Assembly: GCA_021775995.1 (NCBI GenBank)
Contig: JAJFGS010000011.1
Location: 62,001-126,000, forward strand
Direction: 5' to 3'
DNA length: 64,000 nucleotides
From: Alphaproteobacteria bacterium
GTDB lineage: Bacteria; Pseudomonadota; Alphaproteobacteria; Micavibrionales; Micavibrionaceae
The position numbers and the translations under genes are program-made. The notes beneath the pieces were generated by a model. The model ran no database searches, was not told the DNA's origin, and saw only the letters and a list, made by a program, of their open reading frames with translations. Positions 40,455-48,352 of the stretch are shown piece by piece (position 1 is the first letter of the stretch; each line of letters opens with the position of its first letter).

Positions 40455-40631
40455 AAACCCATATTTTTCAATATTTTACACCAAATTTAAATTTTTTTTC
40501 AGGGGATATGCTTGTGGAAAACTCTGTGATTCAACCCGTATTTTCTAAAAATATCAAAGCCATTTCTTGAAACATAGTTTCATTTGAATATGTCTTTTTG
40601 AAATTTTTTTACAAAAAAGTGCGAAAAAGAC

Positions 40632-40660
40632 TCGACATTCTTTTCTTTTGATTCTAACTT
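40632..40660 (+). promoter_or_regulatory. Sigma-70-like promoter before the candidate structured RNA
   Basis: TCGACA (40632-40637) and TAACTT (40655-40660) are separated by exactly 17 bp. Initiation would be near 40667. Both hexamers deviate from consensus, so this is suggestive only. Confidence 0.35.
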
Positions 40661-40666
40661 ATCTTT

Positions 40667-41010
40667 ATCGCCAAGACATTACTTCCTACTAAAAAAGGAA
40701 GCGCCGATGAGGTGGTTTTGGAAGAGAGAATAGCTTGGTCGCTATTCTGGGTTCGAAAGCGAATTTAGATCTTAGGATTTATCTTTAAGCGTCGAAGCTC
40801 AAGGGGATTAACGGTACTAAAATCTCCTCATAACCAATATGACCCGTGGTCGTGCACGCGAAAACATGAGTGGTTATGAGATAGATAAGAGGTGCTTAAC
40901 GTTTTTACTCCGAAATATCGGTTTTGAGACAAAAAATTGCAAAGCAACCGATGAGTGGTTAGACCAGCCACGATAAATAAAGCAGATATGGGTTATCTGC
41001 GAAGTCTTTT
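40667..41010 (+). ncRNA. Candidate structured non-coding RNA, class unknown
   Basis: No protein frame explains this part of the gap, which is richer in GC and hairpins than its surroundings. Stems seen: CTTCC/GGAAG near 40682-40700; AGAATAGC (40727-40734) with GCTATTCT (40741-40748); CTCATAACCA (40827-40836) with TGGTTATGAG (40871-40880); ATCGGTT (40917-40923) with AACCGAT (40946-40952); GTGG/CCAC (40955-40971); and GCAGATA (40982-40988) with TATCTGC (40994-41000), followed by GAAGTCTTTT. ATGAGTGGTTA occurs twice (about 40866 and 40951). It is not recognisable as RNase P, tmRNA, 6S or SRP RNA. The strand is guessed from the promoter-like pair and the U-rich end. Confidence 0.4.
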
Positions 41011-41075
41011 AGAAAATTTGGTGTACATCATATTATTCTATGAGAACTTGGATCAATATTTGCCCCCTTATAGTT

Positions 41076-41201
41076 TATAATGTCTGCGTTTACGCTAGAT
41101 TATGGGCTTTAGGAGCAAGCTTCCCAAAAAGGCCCTGATGCTGTTTGATAAACTGTGCCTCGCGCATGATTTAGAAAAACATAAAGCATCAGGGTTCTTT
41201 T
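41076..41201 (+). ncRNA. Candidate small RNA or attenuated leader upstream of the response regulator
   Basis: A perfect TATAAT (41076-41081) could start a transcript near 41088. CCCTGATGCT (41133-41142) pairs perfectly with AGCATCAGGG (41185-41194) and is followed by TTCTTTT, a terminator-like arrangement with a 42-base loop. An alternative pairing, GGGCTTT (41104-41110) with AAAGGCCC (41128-41135), would use the same CCC and so compete with the terminator. This fits either a roughly 110-nt small RNA or a switchable leader of the response-regulator gene that starts at 41279. Confidence 0.4.
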
Positions 41202-41278
41202 ATGGGGAATCAATGCCTACCCTTAGTCCTTATAATAATTATCTATACGAATGACGAAGAACAATTTACTCTCTCTGT

Positions 41279-41794
41279 ATGGCTTTTGAATTTTCTAAAT
41301 TAAGCATCCTTGTCGTTGAAGATATCCACCCAATGCGGAAACTTTTTGTTTCTGTCTTAAGAGCCCTGGACATTGGAAATGTTGAAGAAGCAGAAAATGG
41401 CGAGGAAGCCTTTAAAAAATTCTCTAAAAATAATCACGATATTATTTTAACAGACTGGCTGATGGCACCAGGCGATGGATTGGAATTGGCGCGCAGAGTA
41501 CGCCATGGCACTGAATCACCAAACAAAATGGTACCTATCATCCTTATTACAGGGTATAGCGCATGGTCACGCGTTGAAACTTCCCGTGATAGCGGTGTAA
41601 CAGAGTTTCTGATCAAGCCATTTTCTGCCAATGATATTGCCAAAAGATTAGCCTATGTCATTACAAACCCGCGTGACTTCATCGAAACATCTGACTTTTT
41701 TGGACCAGACCGTAGACGTCGTATTGATCCAAGCTATAACGGCCCATTCCGCCGCCTTGAAGATGAAAAAAAATACTCATCTAAAGGGGATTAA
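41279..41794 (+). CDS. Single-domain response regulator with GPDRR-type tail
   Basis: A receiver protein of 171 residues without an output domain. The acidic pair is in VVEDIHPM, the phospho-acceptor is Asp59 in IILTDWLM, and Lys113 is in FLIKPF. The 45-residue tail carries FFGPDRRRR and GPFRRLED, a linker often seen on small alphaproteobacterial receivers. It probably relays a phosphoryl group or acts by protein contact. The gene is followed 24 bp later by an unknown gene that is likely its functional partner. The leader upstream has a possible attenuator. No cognate kinase is adjacent. Confidence 0.88.
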   Translation: MAFEFSKLSILVVEDIHPMRKLFVSVLRALDIGNVEEAENGEEAFKKFSKNNHDIILTDWLMAPGDGLELARRVRHGTESPNKMVPIILITGYSAWSRVETSRDSGVTEFLIKPFSANDIAKRLAYVITNPRDFIETSDFFGPDRRRRIDPSYNGPFRRLEDEKKYSSKGD

Positions 41795-41818
41795 GACTTT
41801 AAATATAGGAAAAAATAA

Positions 41819-42325
41819 ATGACGCAAAAAAAACCAAAAATAAAAACCTACAAAGCCAGTAATGATTTAAGAAAAAGAATTGGCCCTGGTCCTTTAGACA
41901 AAAAAGCCGTTGAGCGTGCGCAAAAAGAAATTGAAGAAAATAAAATTGATTTTTCACCGATGGGGTTAGATTTTCTTAGCCGTTTAGACAAAGCTCTTAA
42001 AGTAATTAATCCTGAAACTGATCAAAATAAATCAGAAGAGCAGATAAAAACCTTAATTGCGCCCGTCATGGAACTTAAAGCAAATGCTACAATTTTCCAT
42101 TATGCGTTGGTCGGTAATTTAGCCAATATTATGCTTAGTTTTTTAGAAAGCATTGATACATTAGATGAAGATGCCCTATCCATCGTAAGTGGACATCACG
42201 ATTCTTTGAAACTTATTCTTTCCAGCAAAATGACTGGCGATGGTGGGAAAGATGGACCTGTTATGGTCACTGAATTAAAAGATGCATGCGCCAGATACTA
42301 TAAGAAAAAGAAAAAACAGGGATGA
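41819..42325 (+). CDS. Hypothetical protein, partner of the response regulator; 3' end duplicated
   Basis: An unrecognised cytoplasmic protein of 168 residues. The basic N-terminus (KKPKIKTYKASNDLRKRIGP) is followed by a mostly helical body with ALVGNLANIMLSFLESIDTL and IVSGHHDSLKLIL, and a Lys-rich tail (YYKKKKKQG). The HHDSLK helix has conserved-looking histidines, but a phosphotransfer role is speculation. It is co-directional with the receiver gene, 24 bp apart. The last 216 bp up to the poly-Lys codons are repeated at 43437-43652, so the present end (KQG) is probably a new one created by an insertion. Confidence 0.75.
   Translation: MTQKKPKIKTYKASNDLRKRIGPGPLDKKAVERAQKEIEENKIDFSPMGLDFLSRLDKALKVINPETDQNKSEEQIKTLIAPVMELKANATIFHYALVGNLANIMLSFLESIDTLDEDALSIVSGHHDSLKLILSSKMTGDGGKDGPVMVTELKDACARYYKKKKKQG
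42101..42316 (+). repeat. 216-bp direct repeat, copy 1 (end of the partner gene)
   Basis: Matches 43437-43652 at 1,336 bp distance with three differences by eye (bases 42106, one A/G change in GTGG(A/G)CATCAC, and one C/T change near the end). It covers the last third of the 168-residue gene up to its lysine codons. Confidence 0.93.
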
Positions 42326-42344
42326 TTTTCACCACCCCTATCTC

Positions 42345-43244
42345 TTAACTGATTTGCGGTTTTACCGCATCTTCTGTTTTTTGAGGGGCAACAGGCTCTG
42401 TACTTTTCTCAATGGCGGTCGCAACTCTTCCATCGAAATGGAGTGTCTTCATGCCAATTAACACCTGCGCCACAGCAACAACGTACATCAGAGATCCAGA
42501 TACTATTCCGTAATGATTATCTAAATACTGGGCCAAAACACCAAGAGAAGCGCCCTTTGCAAACGTTAAATACCCCGGCCCCTTTGTTAAAAACAGACCA
42601 GGCTTGAACTTCTTGCCTTCCTTGAGCTTCTCGTCTTCATCAATAGATTTAAGGGTTTTATAATAGAGTTTCCACCTTGTGCCAGACATTAGAATAGAAC
42701 TGAAAGGCGATAACACACGCTCTATACCCCCTCCTTTACCCCCGTCCTCGGCCAAAATATAGAGGCCTTCTACCGCCATAGGAACCTGCGTAAGGGCCGA
42801 ACGAAATTGCAGTTTTTTCTGATCTGCGGTTCTATGCCGCCTCTTTTCCTTAGGATCAAGAAACTCCCCGTTGCTGTTACGGTCAAACACATGCTTTAAG
42901 TTCCACCAGCTCCTGCCAAGACCTAAAGAAGCCGTTGTCCCTGTACCCGACAAAAGTGTGAATGCTTTTACCCGCTCTGGATCTGTAAAAAATGATTCCA
43001 ACGCATTAGGCAGATATAGCTTCAACTGCATCACCTGATGATAAACCATCTTCACTTCTTCCTGCGTTACTCCAGATGAGCATATCGCAAAGGCTACAGA
43101 CAACAACATACAAGAATTGCTCCCCACTTGGAGCTTGTACATATCTTCGTCTTTTTTGTCCCGGGACCGGTGATGATACCATTTAGCAAATCTGTTAAAG
43201 TATCCCGAGACGCTGTCTTCGCTGTCTTTTTTAGACATAAACAT
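42345..43244 (-). CDS. Hypothetical protein carried on the insert, 299 residues
   Basis: Not recognised. A basic N-terminal region (KWYHHRSRDKKDED) is followed by a possible membrane segment (SCMLLSVAFAICSSG, about 44-58). Then come a Gly/Ser-rich stretch (LLSGTGTTASLGLGRSWW), a charged middle (DPKEKRRHRTADQKK), and a second hydrophobic segment near 245-268 (GIVSGSLMYVVAVAQVLIGM). The tail is Pro/Lys-rich. It may be a membrane-associated protein. Base composition is higher in GC than flanking genes, supporting recent transfer. It lies alone on the insert, opposite in direction to the host gene; ATG 43238 (MSKKDSED) is an alternative start. Confidence 0.62.
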   Translation of the reverse strand: MFMSKKDSEDSVSGYFNRFAKWYHHRSRDKKDEDMYKLQVGSNSCMLLSVAFAICSSGVTQEEVKMVYHQVMQLKLYLPNALESFFTDPERVKAFTLLSGTGTTASLGLGRSWWNLKHVFDRNSNGEFLDPKEKRRHRTADQKKLQFRSALTQVPMAVEGLYILAEDGGKGGGIERVLSPFSSILMSGTRWKLYYKTLKSIDEDEKLKEGKKFKPGLFLTKGPGYLTFAKGASLGVLAQYLDNHYGIVSGSLMYVVAVAQVLIGMKTLHFDGRVATAIEKSTEPVAPQKTEDAVKPQIS

Positions 43245-43436
43245 TTACCCAATAGTTTCCATATACAGAAGAAACGTTTTATAGCACGCATTACATAAAA
43301 AAAACAAGGAAAACACGCCTTGTCATTAGCACCAAGACAAGGAACCACAAAAACTGGTTGCCCTTCTGTGTTAGGAATATCACTTTTGAAAGCTTTTCAC
43401 GCGGGGTTATGAAAAGATCACTTTGTCTCTAATTTA
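43245..43436. other. Non-coding right part of the insert
   Basis: About 190 bp between the insert gene and the second repeat copy. It includes a GAAAGCTTTTC near-palindrome around 43389 and probably the promoter of the minus-strand gene. No further gene seen. Confidence 0.5.
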
Positions 43437-43652
43437 TATGCTTTGGTCGGTAATTTAGCCAATATTATGCTTAGTTTTTTAGAAAGCATTGATACATTAG
43501 ATGAAGATGCCCTATCCATCGTAAGTGGGCATCACGATTCTTTGAAACTTATTCTTTCCAGCAAAATGACTGGCGATGGTGGGAAAGATGGACCTGTTAT
43601 GGTCACTGAATTAAAAGATGCATGCGCCAGATATTATAAGAAAAAGAAAAAA
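43437..43652 (+). repeat. 216-bp direct repeat, copy 2 (displaced gene end)
   Basis: Second copy of 42101-42316. After it the sequence continues GCGTTATAA, giving a C-terminus of KKKKKAL and a stop that abuts the glk stop on the other strand. Confidence 0.93.
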
Positions 43653-43661
43653 GCGTTATAA
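43437..43661 (+). pseudogene. Truncated 3' remnant of the response-regulator partner gene
   Basis: Encodes only the last 70 or so residues of the 168-residue protein (from LVGNLANIMLSF to YYKKKKKAL), with no ribosome site in front. The frame is intact and nearly identical to the complete copy, implying a recent event. Probably not translated; kept as the original gene end displaced by the insertion. Confidence 0.75.
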
Positions 43662-44657
43662 TTGTTTCTTTAAGTGGCTAGATATAGCTGATCTTAAACC
43701 TATAAAAGCGGGAAGTGGTTCAGTAATAACAAAAGTTGGAATTTTACTAGTCATTGCCCTAATACCATTATTTTCAAAAGCACCAATAAACCTAGAACTA
43801 CAGCTTTTAAATTCTGATAACATTGCTGGAACGATGCCACCTGCAATATAAATTCCACCTTTTGTCATGTTAAGTGCTGCAAAATTTCCAGCGGCCCTTC
43901 CTAAAAACGAAGAAAATGTTTCAAATGCACGCCTTGCCTCTTCATTACCTTCTTTTACACCAGCTGTTATTTGTTCAGGTTTTTTATATTGTGCAACAAG
44001 ACCAGAATTAATACAGACCGCATTATAAATCACTAATAAACCACGGCCTGTTATCAAATCATTTTTTAAAGGGCGATCAAATCCTGTTCTAATAATATCT
44101 GAAATCTCTTGTTCATACCTATCATCCGTATGAAACATATCAAGTGCTTCAACCTCTTGTGCATCCGTCTCATCACAAAGTTTTTTAGGTGTTATTTTTG
44201 TAAACCCTAATCCTGTCCCTGGCCCAATAACGCCAATATTACCATCTTGCACAAATCCATCGCCAATCTGAACGTAATCGCTATCTTTATTTAAATGTCT
44301 TATTGATAGGGCGACGGCAACAAAGTCATTCATTAATTGAATACGCCTAAAACCAAACCTCTTTTTCAATTCCTTACCGCTAACATCCCAAGGTAAATAA
44401 GACATTCTAATTTCATTCTTATCATCAGGACCAGCAACCCCCAAAGAGATAGCTATTGGCTTTACCTTAGAATCTAAAGAATCTATATAGGTTTCTAAAA
44501 CCGAATAAAATGAAGAGAATTCAGAACATTTATATCTTTTCTCATGCATAACACCTTTTGGTGTTACAAATGCAAAACGGGCATTGGTTCCACCAATATC
44601 ACCAATAATGCCTGTTTGGTTTATGCCTGTTTCAAATTTTTGTAGTAATCCAGCCAT
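43656..44657 (-). CDS. glk: Glucokinase
   Basis: Phosphorylates glucose to glucose 6-phosphate with ATP. A 333-residue member of the bacterial Glk family. The N-terminal phosphate motif is IGDIGGTNARFAFV (about 17-30). Other features are ISLGVAGPDD, the catalytic region LMNDFVAVALSI, IGPGTGLGFTKI, and the C-terminal glycine segment GGIYIAGGIVPAM. AGGAG precedes the ATG. It converges on the displaced gene remnant; the two stop codons are directly adjacent. serA lies 67 bp upstream on the same strand. Confidence 0.93.
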   Translation of the reverse strand: MAGLLQKFETGINQTGIIGDIGGTNARFAFVTPKGVMHEKRYKCSEFSSFYSVLETYIDSLDSKVKPIAISLGVAGPDDKNEIRMSYLPWDVSGKELKKRFGFRRIQLMNDFVAVALSIRHLNKDSDYVQIGDGFVQDGNIGVIGPGTGLGFTKITPKKLCDETDAQEVEALDMFHTDDRYEQEISDIIRTGFDRPLKNDLITGRGLLVIYNAVCINSGLVAQYKKPEQITAGVKEGNEEARRAFETFSSFLGRAAGNFAALNMTKGGIYIAGGIVPAMLSEFKSCSSRFIGAFENNGIRAMTSKIPTFVITEPLPAFIGLRSAISSHLKKQL

Positions 44658-44724
44658 GGTTCTATCTCCTAATAAAAAACTTTATAGGAGATAAATTACG
44701 AAAAATCAATATTTTTACATAAAA

Positions 44725-46323
44725 TTAGAAGTGAAGCTTTTTGGCCATTGTTACTTGATCAAGTGCTTCAATTTCATTCATCACTTTATCTGATAAGGGC
44801 TCATCAAGGGACAATAAACAAATAGCTGAATCGCCATCAGGCTTACGGCCTAAATTAAAATCGGCAATATTTTGTTTTGCTTTGCCCAAAATACTACCTA
44901 CATGACCAATCAATCCTGGCTTATCCTCATTACGAATAAAAAGCATATTTTCAGTTAAACCCGCCTCAATACGCACGCCCTCAATTTCAACAACGCGTGG
45001 CTCTTTACCTGTAAAAAGAGTTCCAGAAACACTACGGTCACGATTTTCGGTTTCTACCTTAACGATAATAACACTTCGCCAATCTTGAGAAGAACCTTTT
45101 TTGGTTTCAGAAAGCTCAATACCACGACTTTCTGCAATGCTCATTGCATTGACCATATTCACAGTATCTGTTTGCTCCTTCAAAATATTAGCAACTAGCA
45201 CCGCCGTTAATGGTTTTGTATTAACGTCTGTGACCGTACCCTCATAAGCAATATTAATTTTCTTAATCGCACTATCGGTAATTTGCCCTGCAAAACTACC
45301 GAGTTGCTCTGCCAATTTTAAATATGGTTTCAAACGTGGCGCATCTTCTGCAGAAATAGACGGCATATTAAGCGCATTCACAATGGCACCATTGACCAGA
45401 TAATCTGCGAGTTGCTCTGCAACTTGAATCGCCACATTGACTTGAGCTTCAGTTGTTGCCGCACCCAAATGCGGTGTACAAACAACATTTTCATGACCAA
45501 ATAAAACATTCTCTTTAGCTGGCTCAGTTTCAAATACATCTAACGCCGCACCAGCGACCTTACCACTATCTAAAGCTTCTTTCAGATCGGCCTCAACAAC
45601 AATACCACCGCGAGCACAATTAATAATGCGTACGCCGTCTTTCATTTTGGCAATCGCCGCCTTGTTAATCAGCCCCGCTGTTTTTTCATTTTTAGGCACA
45701 TGAATAGTAATAAAATCTGCACGTGACAATAAGTCATCCAATTCAACTTTTTCTACACCTAGCTCAACCGCACGTTCCTCAGTCAAAAATGGATCGAACG
45801 CAATCACATTCATTTTAAGACCAACGGCACGGTCCGCAACAATACCGCCAATGTTGCCACACCCAATAACACCAAGGGTTTTAGAGAACAGCTCTGCACC
45901 CATAAATTTTTTCTTTTCCCACTTTCCTTCATGGGTAGATAAATTTGCTTGAGGGATTTGACGTGCTAAAGCAAACATCATTGCAATGGCATGTTCTGCC
46001 GTGGTGATAGAATTCCCAAATGGTGTGTTCATTACAATCACACCTTGGTTTGTGGCTTCTTTTACATCCACATTATCAACACCAATACCAGCGCGGCCAA
46101 TCACTTTAAGGTTCTTCGCCGCCGCCAAAATTTCTGGTGTCACCGTAGTCGATGAGCGAATTGCAAGACCCGCATATTTAGGAATTTCAGCGATTAATTC
46201 TTCAGGTGTCATGCCAAACTTTTCAGTGACATCACAGCCTTTTTTTGTAAAAATTTCTGCGGCTAACGGGTGCATCTTATCAGAGATAAGGACTTTAGGT
46301 TTTGTTGTATTTTCTTGTGACAT
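44725..46323 (-). CDS. serA: D-3-phosphoglycerate dehydrogenase, long form
   Basis: First step of serine synthesis, 3-phosphoglycerate to 3-phosphohydroxypyruvate with NAD+. I start it at ATG 46323, which has AGGAG 9 bases upstream; the open frame extends to 46467 but overruns the divergent gene's leader. That gives 532 residues. The NAD fold has GCGNIGGIVADRA. Catalytic residues lie in NCARGGIVVEADL and the PHLGAATTEAQ segment (catalytic His). An allosteric-substrate-binding domain follows, then an ACT domain (NEDKPGLIGHVGSILG). It shares this stretch with serC and serB, so the whole phosphorylated pathway lies within about 5.3 kb. Confidence 0.97.
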   Translation of the reverse strand: MSQENTTKPKVLISDKMHPLAAEIFTKKGCDVTEKFGMTPEELIAEIPKYAGLAIRSSTTVTPEILAAAKNLKVIGRAGIGVDNVDVKEATNQGVIVMNTPFGNSITTAEHAIAMMFALARQIPQANLSTHEGKWEKKKFMGAELFSKTLGVIGCGNIGGIVADRAVGLKMNVIAFDPFLTEERAVELGVEKVELDDLLSRADFITIHVPKNEKTAGLINKAAIAKMKDGVRIINCARGGIVVEADLKEALDSGKVAGAALDVFETEPAKENVLFGHENVVCTPHLGAATTEAQVNVAIQVAEQLADYLVNGAIVNALNMPSISAEDAPRLKPYLKLAEQLGSFAGQITDSAIKKINIAYEGTVTDVNTKPLTAVLVANILKEQTDTVNMVNAMSIAESRGIELSETKKGSSQDWRSVIIVKVETENRDRSVSGTLFTGKEPRVVEIEGVRIEAGLTENMLFIRNEDKPGLIGHVGSILGKAKQNIADFNLGRKPDGDSAICLLSLDEPLSDKVMNEIEALDQVTMAKKLHF

Positions 46324-46447
46324 AATATAGCTCCTCTTTTTGTCTTGTTCAGGAAAACAGGCTTTCTTCATATCACGATGCCCCAACAAAGCAAGGACAA
46401 AGCAAAAAACTAATGATATCCTTGCACCAGGAAAAGGACAAAACCCC

Positions 46448-47095
46448 ATGACGGCCGAAAAATTCATTCAAATACCTTGGAAATTAGAACGGGACCCCCC
46501 ATTCTTTGAAGGTAATGATATTAAATCTCCTGAAGAGATGTTTCGCTATATCTTAAAAAACCACTCAAAAAAGGGAGATAAAATCTTTGATCCTTTTGCA
46601 GGTTTAGGCACCAGCCTTTTTATAACTGAAGAAATGGGACGTGTCCCCTTTGGTATAGAATTTGAACCACAAAAATATGAATGGGTCGCAGGGCAGCTAA
46701 AAAACTGGACGCAAATGATCTGCGATGATGCTGCCAAAATGGATAAATATAATCTGCCCAAAATGGACTTGGTCATCGCCTGTCCGCCCTATATGGAACG
46801 TCACACAAAATGGAATCCGCTTTATGGCGGTGATCCAAAATACGCAGGCTACGAAAAATATTTAAAACACATGGGTTTTATTTTTGGTAAAGTTTCAACC
46901 TTAATGAAGAAAACGACACCACTTATTATTCAGCTTGATAATATTCAAAATGGTAAAAAATTCACACCACTCATTCACGATGTAATAAACATATTAAACA
47001 AAAATTTTATTCAAACCAACGAAAAAATCGTGCAGTGGAATAACCCAAAACCAGATTACCCCTTTACTACTTTGTTATATTTCAAAAAGAGATAA
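46448..47095 (+). CDS. Orphan DNA methyltransferase-like protein (N4/N6 family)
   Basis: A SAM-dependent methyltransferase of 215 residues from ATG 46448, chosen because AGGAAAAGGA lies shortly before it; the open frame goes back to 46340. The SAM-binding motif is FDPFAGLGTSLF and the catalytic motif is DLVIACPPYMERH, the (D/N/S)PPY-type motif of amino-methyltransferases acting on adenine or cytosine. The target-recognition part is short. No restriction enzyme is adjacent. It lies between serA (divergent) and serC (convergent, 1 bp between stops). It may modify DNA for regulation or may act on RNA. Confidence 0.78.
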   Translation: MTAEKFIQIPWKLERDPPFFEGNDIKSPEEMFRYILKNHSKKGDKIFDPFAGLGTSLFITEEMGRVPFGIEFEPQKYEWVAGQLKNWTQMICDDAAKMDKYNLPKMDLVIACPPYMERHTKWNPLYGGDPKYAGYEKYLKHMGFIFGKVSTLMKKTTPLIIQLDNIQNGKKFTPLIHDVINILNKNFIQTNEKIVQWNNPKPDYPFTTLLYFKKR

Positions 47096-47096
47096 C

Positions 47097-48281
47097 TTAA
47101 GCCGCTTTTTGCGCTTCCGCCCCTTTAGCTTCCGCATAAGCCCAATCCAGCCATGGCATCAAAGCCGCTGTATCGCTTGATTCTACAGTCCCACCGCCCC
47201 AAATACGAATACCCGCAGGTGCCGCACGATAACTGGCAACATCATAAGCAACACCTTCAGCCTCAAGCATTTTAACCATGCCCTTTACAAAGGCCAAACG
47301 ATCTTCATCTGATTTTTCCTGAAACCATGAATCTGTAATTTTTAAACAAATTGACGTACAAGAAATTGTATCTTTATCTTCCGCCAAAAATTCAATCCAG
47401 TCAGTTTTTGAAACCCAATCACGAACTGCTTTTAAATTATCTTGAGACCGTTGAATCATTTTTTGTAATCCACCGATAGACTTAACCCATTTTAATGAAT
47501 CAAGACAATCTTCTACCGCCAACATCGATGGTGTATTTAATGTTTCACCCTTAAACACGCCTTCAATTATTTGATCGCCTTTTGTGAGGCGGAATATTTT
47601 TGGTAACGGACGATCTGGTCTGAATTTTTGTAAGCGTTCAGCCGCGCGTGGGCTCAACACCAGCATACCGTGCGCCGCTTCAGAACCTAAGACTTTCTGC
47701 CAACTCCATGTCACAACATCCAGCTTTTCCCATGGCAAATCATAAGCAAAAATAGCTGATGTTGCATCACAGATAGTCAAACCTTTACGGTCATCTTTAA
47801 TCCAATCTGCATTTGGGACGCAAGCACCAGACGTTGTACCATTCCATGTAAAAACAACATCACGATCTGTATCAACTTTGGAGAGGTCAGGAATATGACC
47901 GTAATCAGCCTTCATAATATTTACATCTTTTAATTTTAATTGGTCAGTGGCGTCCTTACACCAATCAAGACCAAAACTTTCCCAGCCCAACATATCAACG
48001 CCACGCTCGCCTAATAAATTCCACATGGCAATCTCAACCGCGCCCGTATCAGAGGCTGGCACAATGGCACAACGATAGCCCTCGGGTATGCCCAGCAACT
48101 CAACTTGAAGATCAATCACTTCTTTCAGTTTTTTCTTACCACCACCAGCACGATGAGAACGCCCCAACCACGCATCATCCAAAATCGCAGGACTCCATCC
48201 TGGACGTTTTGCACAAGGACCAGAGGAAAATTTAGGGTTATTTGGTTTTTGACTAGGTTTATTCATGATTTTTGCTTTCAT
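47097..48281 (-). CDS. serC: Phosphoserine aminotransferase
   Basis: A PLP enzyme converting 3-phosphohydroxypyruvate to phosphoserine, and also the analogous step in pyridoxal phosphate synthesis. The 394-residue protein opens [16 protein letters not shown] and [16 protein letters not shown], typical of the alphaproteobacterial SerC subgroup. The PLP lysine is in [19 protein letters not shown] 48281 is used; ATG 48266 (MNKPSQ) is possible. It is divergent from pdxJ across about 70 bp. That pairing makes sense, since both enzymes contribute to PLP synthesis. Confidence 0.95.
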   Translation of the reverse strand: MKAKIMNKPSQKPNNPKFSSGPCAKRPGWSPAILDDAWLGRSHRAGGGKKKLKEVIDLQVELLGIPEGYRCAIVPASDTGAVEIAMWNLLGERGVDMLGWESFGLDWCKDATDQLKLKDVNIMKADYGHIPDLSKVDTDRDVVFTWNGTTSGACVPNADWIKDDRKGLTICDATSAIFAYDLPWEKLDVVTWSWQKVLGSEAAHGMLVLSPRAAERLQKFRPDRPLPKIFRLTKGDQIIEGVFKGETLNTPSMLAVEDCLDSLKWVKSIGGLQKMIQRSQDNLKAVRDWVSKTDWIEFLAEDKDTISCTSICLKITDSWFQEKSDEDRLAFVKGMVKMLEAEGVAYDVASYRAAPAGIRIWGGGTVESSDTAALMPWLDWAYAEAKGAEAQKAA

Positions 48282-48352
48282 ATGAATTAATAATCGTCAT
48301 TATCCAATAAAAAATTCTGGTATCTATGTCCAGTCTTAAGTTAAAAGGGTGT

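Larger units (their letters stand above)
42317..43436. mobile_element. 1.1-kb inserted segment flanked by the 216-bp direct repeats
   Basis: The DNA between the two repeat copies contains one minus-strand gene and a 190-bp non-coding right part, and is visibly richer in GC than its neighbours. The right-hand repeat copy keeps the tail-to-tail overlap with glk, so it marks the ancestral end; the left copy has a new end. This is the pattern left when an element carrying a copy of its target gene's 3' end inserts there. No integrase, transposase or terminal inverted repeat was found, so the mechanism is unknown. Confidence 0.55.

Noticed and set aside
40667-41201. RNase P RNA, tmRNA, 6S RNA, SRP RNA, self-splicing intron or hammerhead ribozyme in the 40-41 kb gap
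   Set aside because: None of the signature segments are present: no GAGGAAAGTC for RNase P, no tag-peptide frame or T-arm end for tmRNA, no GGAAGCAGCC-type SRP loop, and no domain V for a group II intron. CCGATGAG resembles the hammerhead core but differs at the invariant CTGATGA and lacks GAAA at the right place.
42317-43436. Insertion sequence or integron cassette
   Set aside because: No transposase or integrase, no terminal inverted repeats and no attC-like hairpin; only the long direct repeats support insertion.
46324-46467. Longer serA start (ATG at 46467)
   Set aside because: The extra 48 residues (Cys/Phe-rich) do not resemble SerA, they overlap the leader of the divergent gene, and ATG 46323 has a strong ribosome site.
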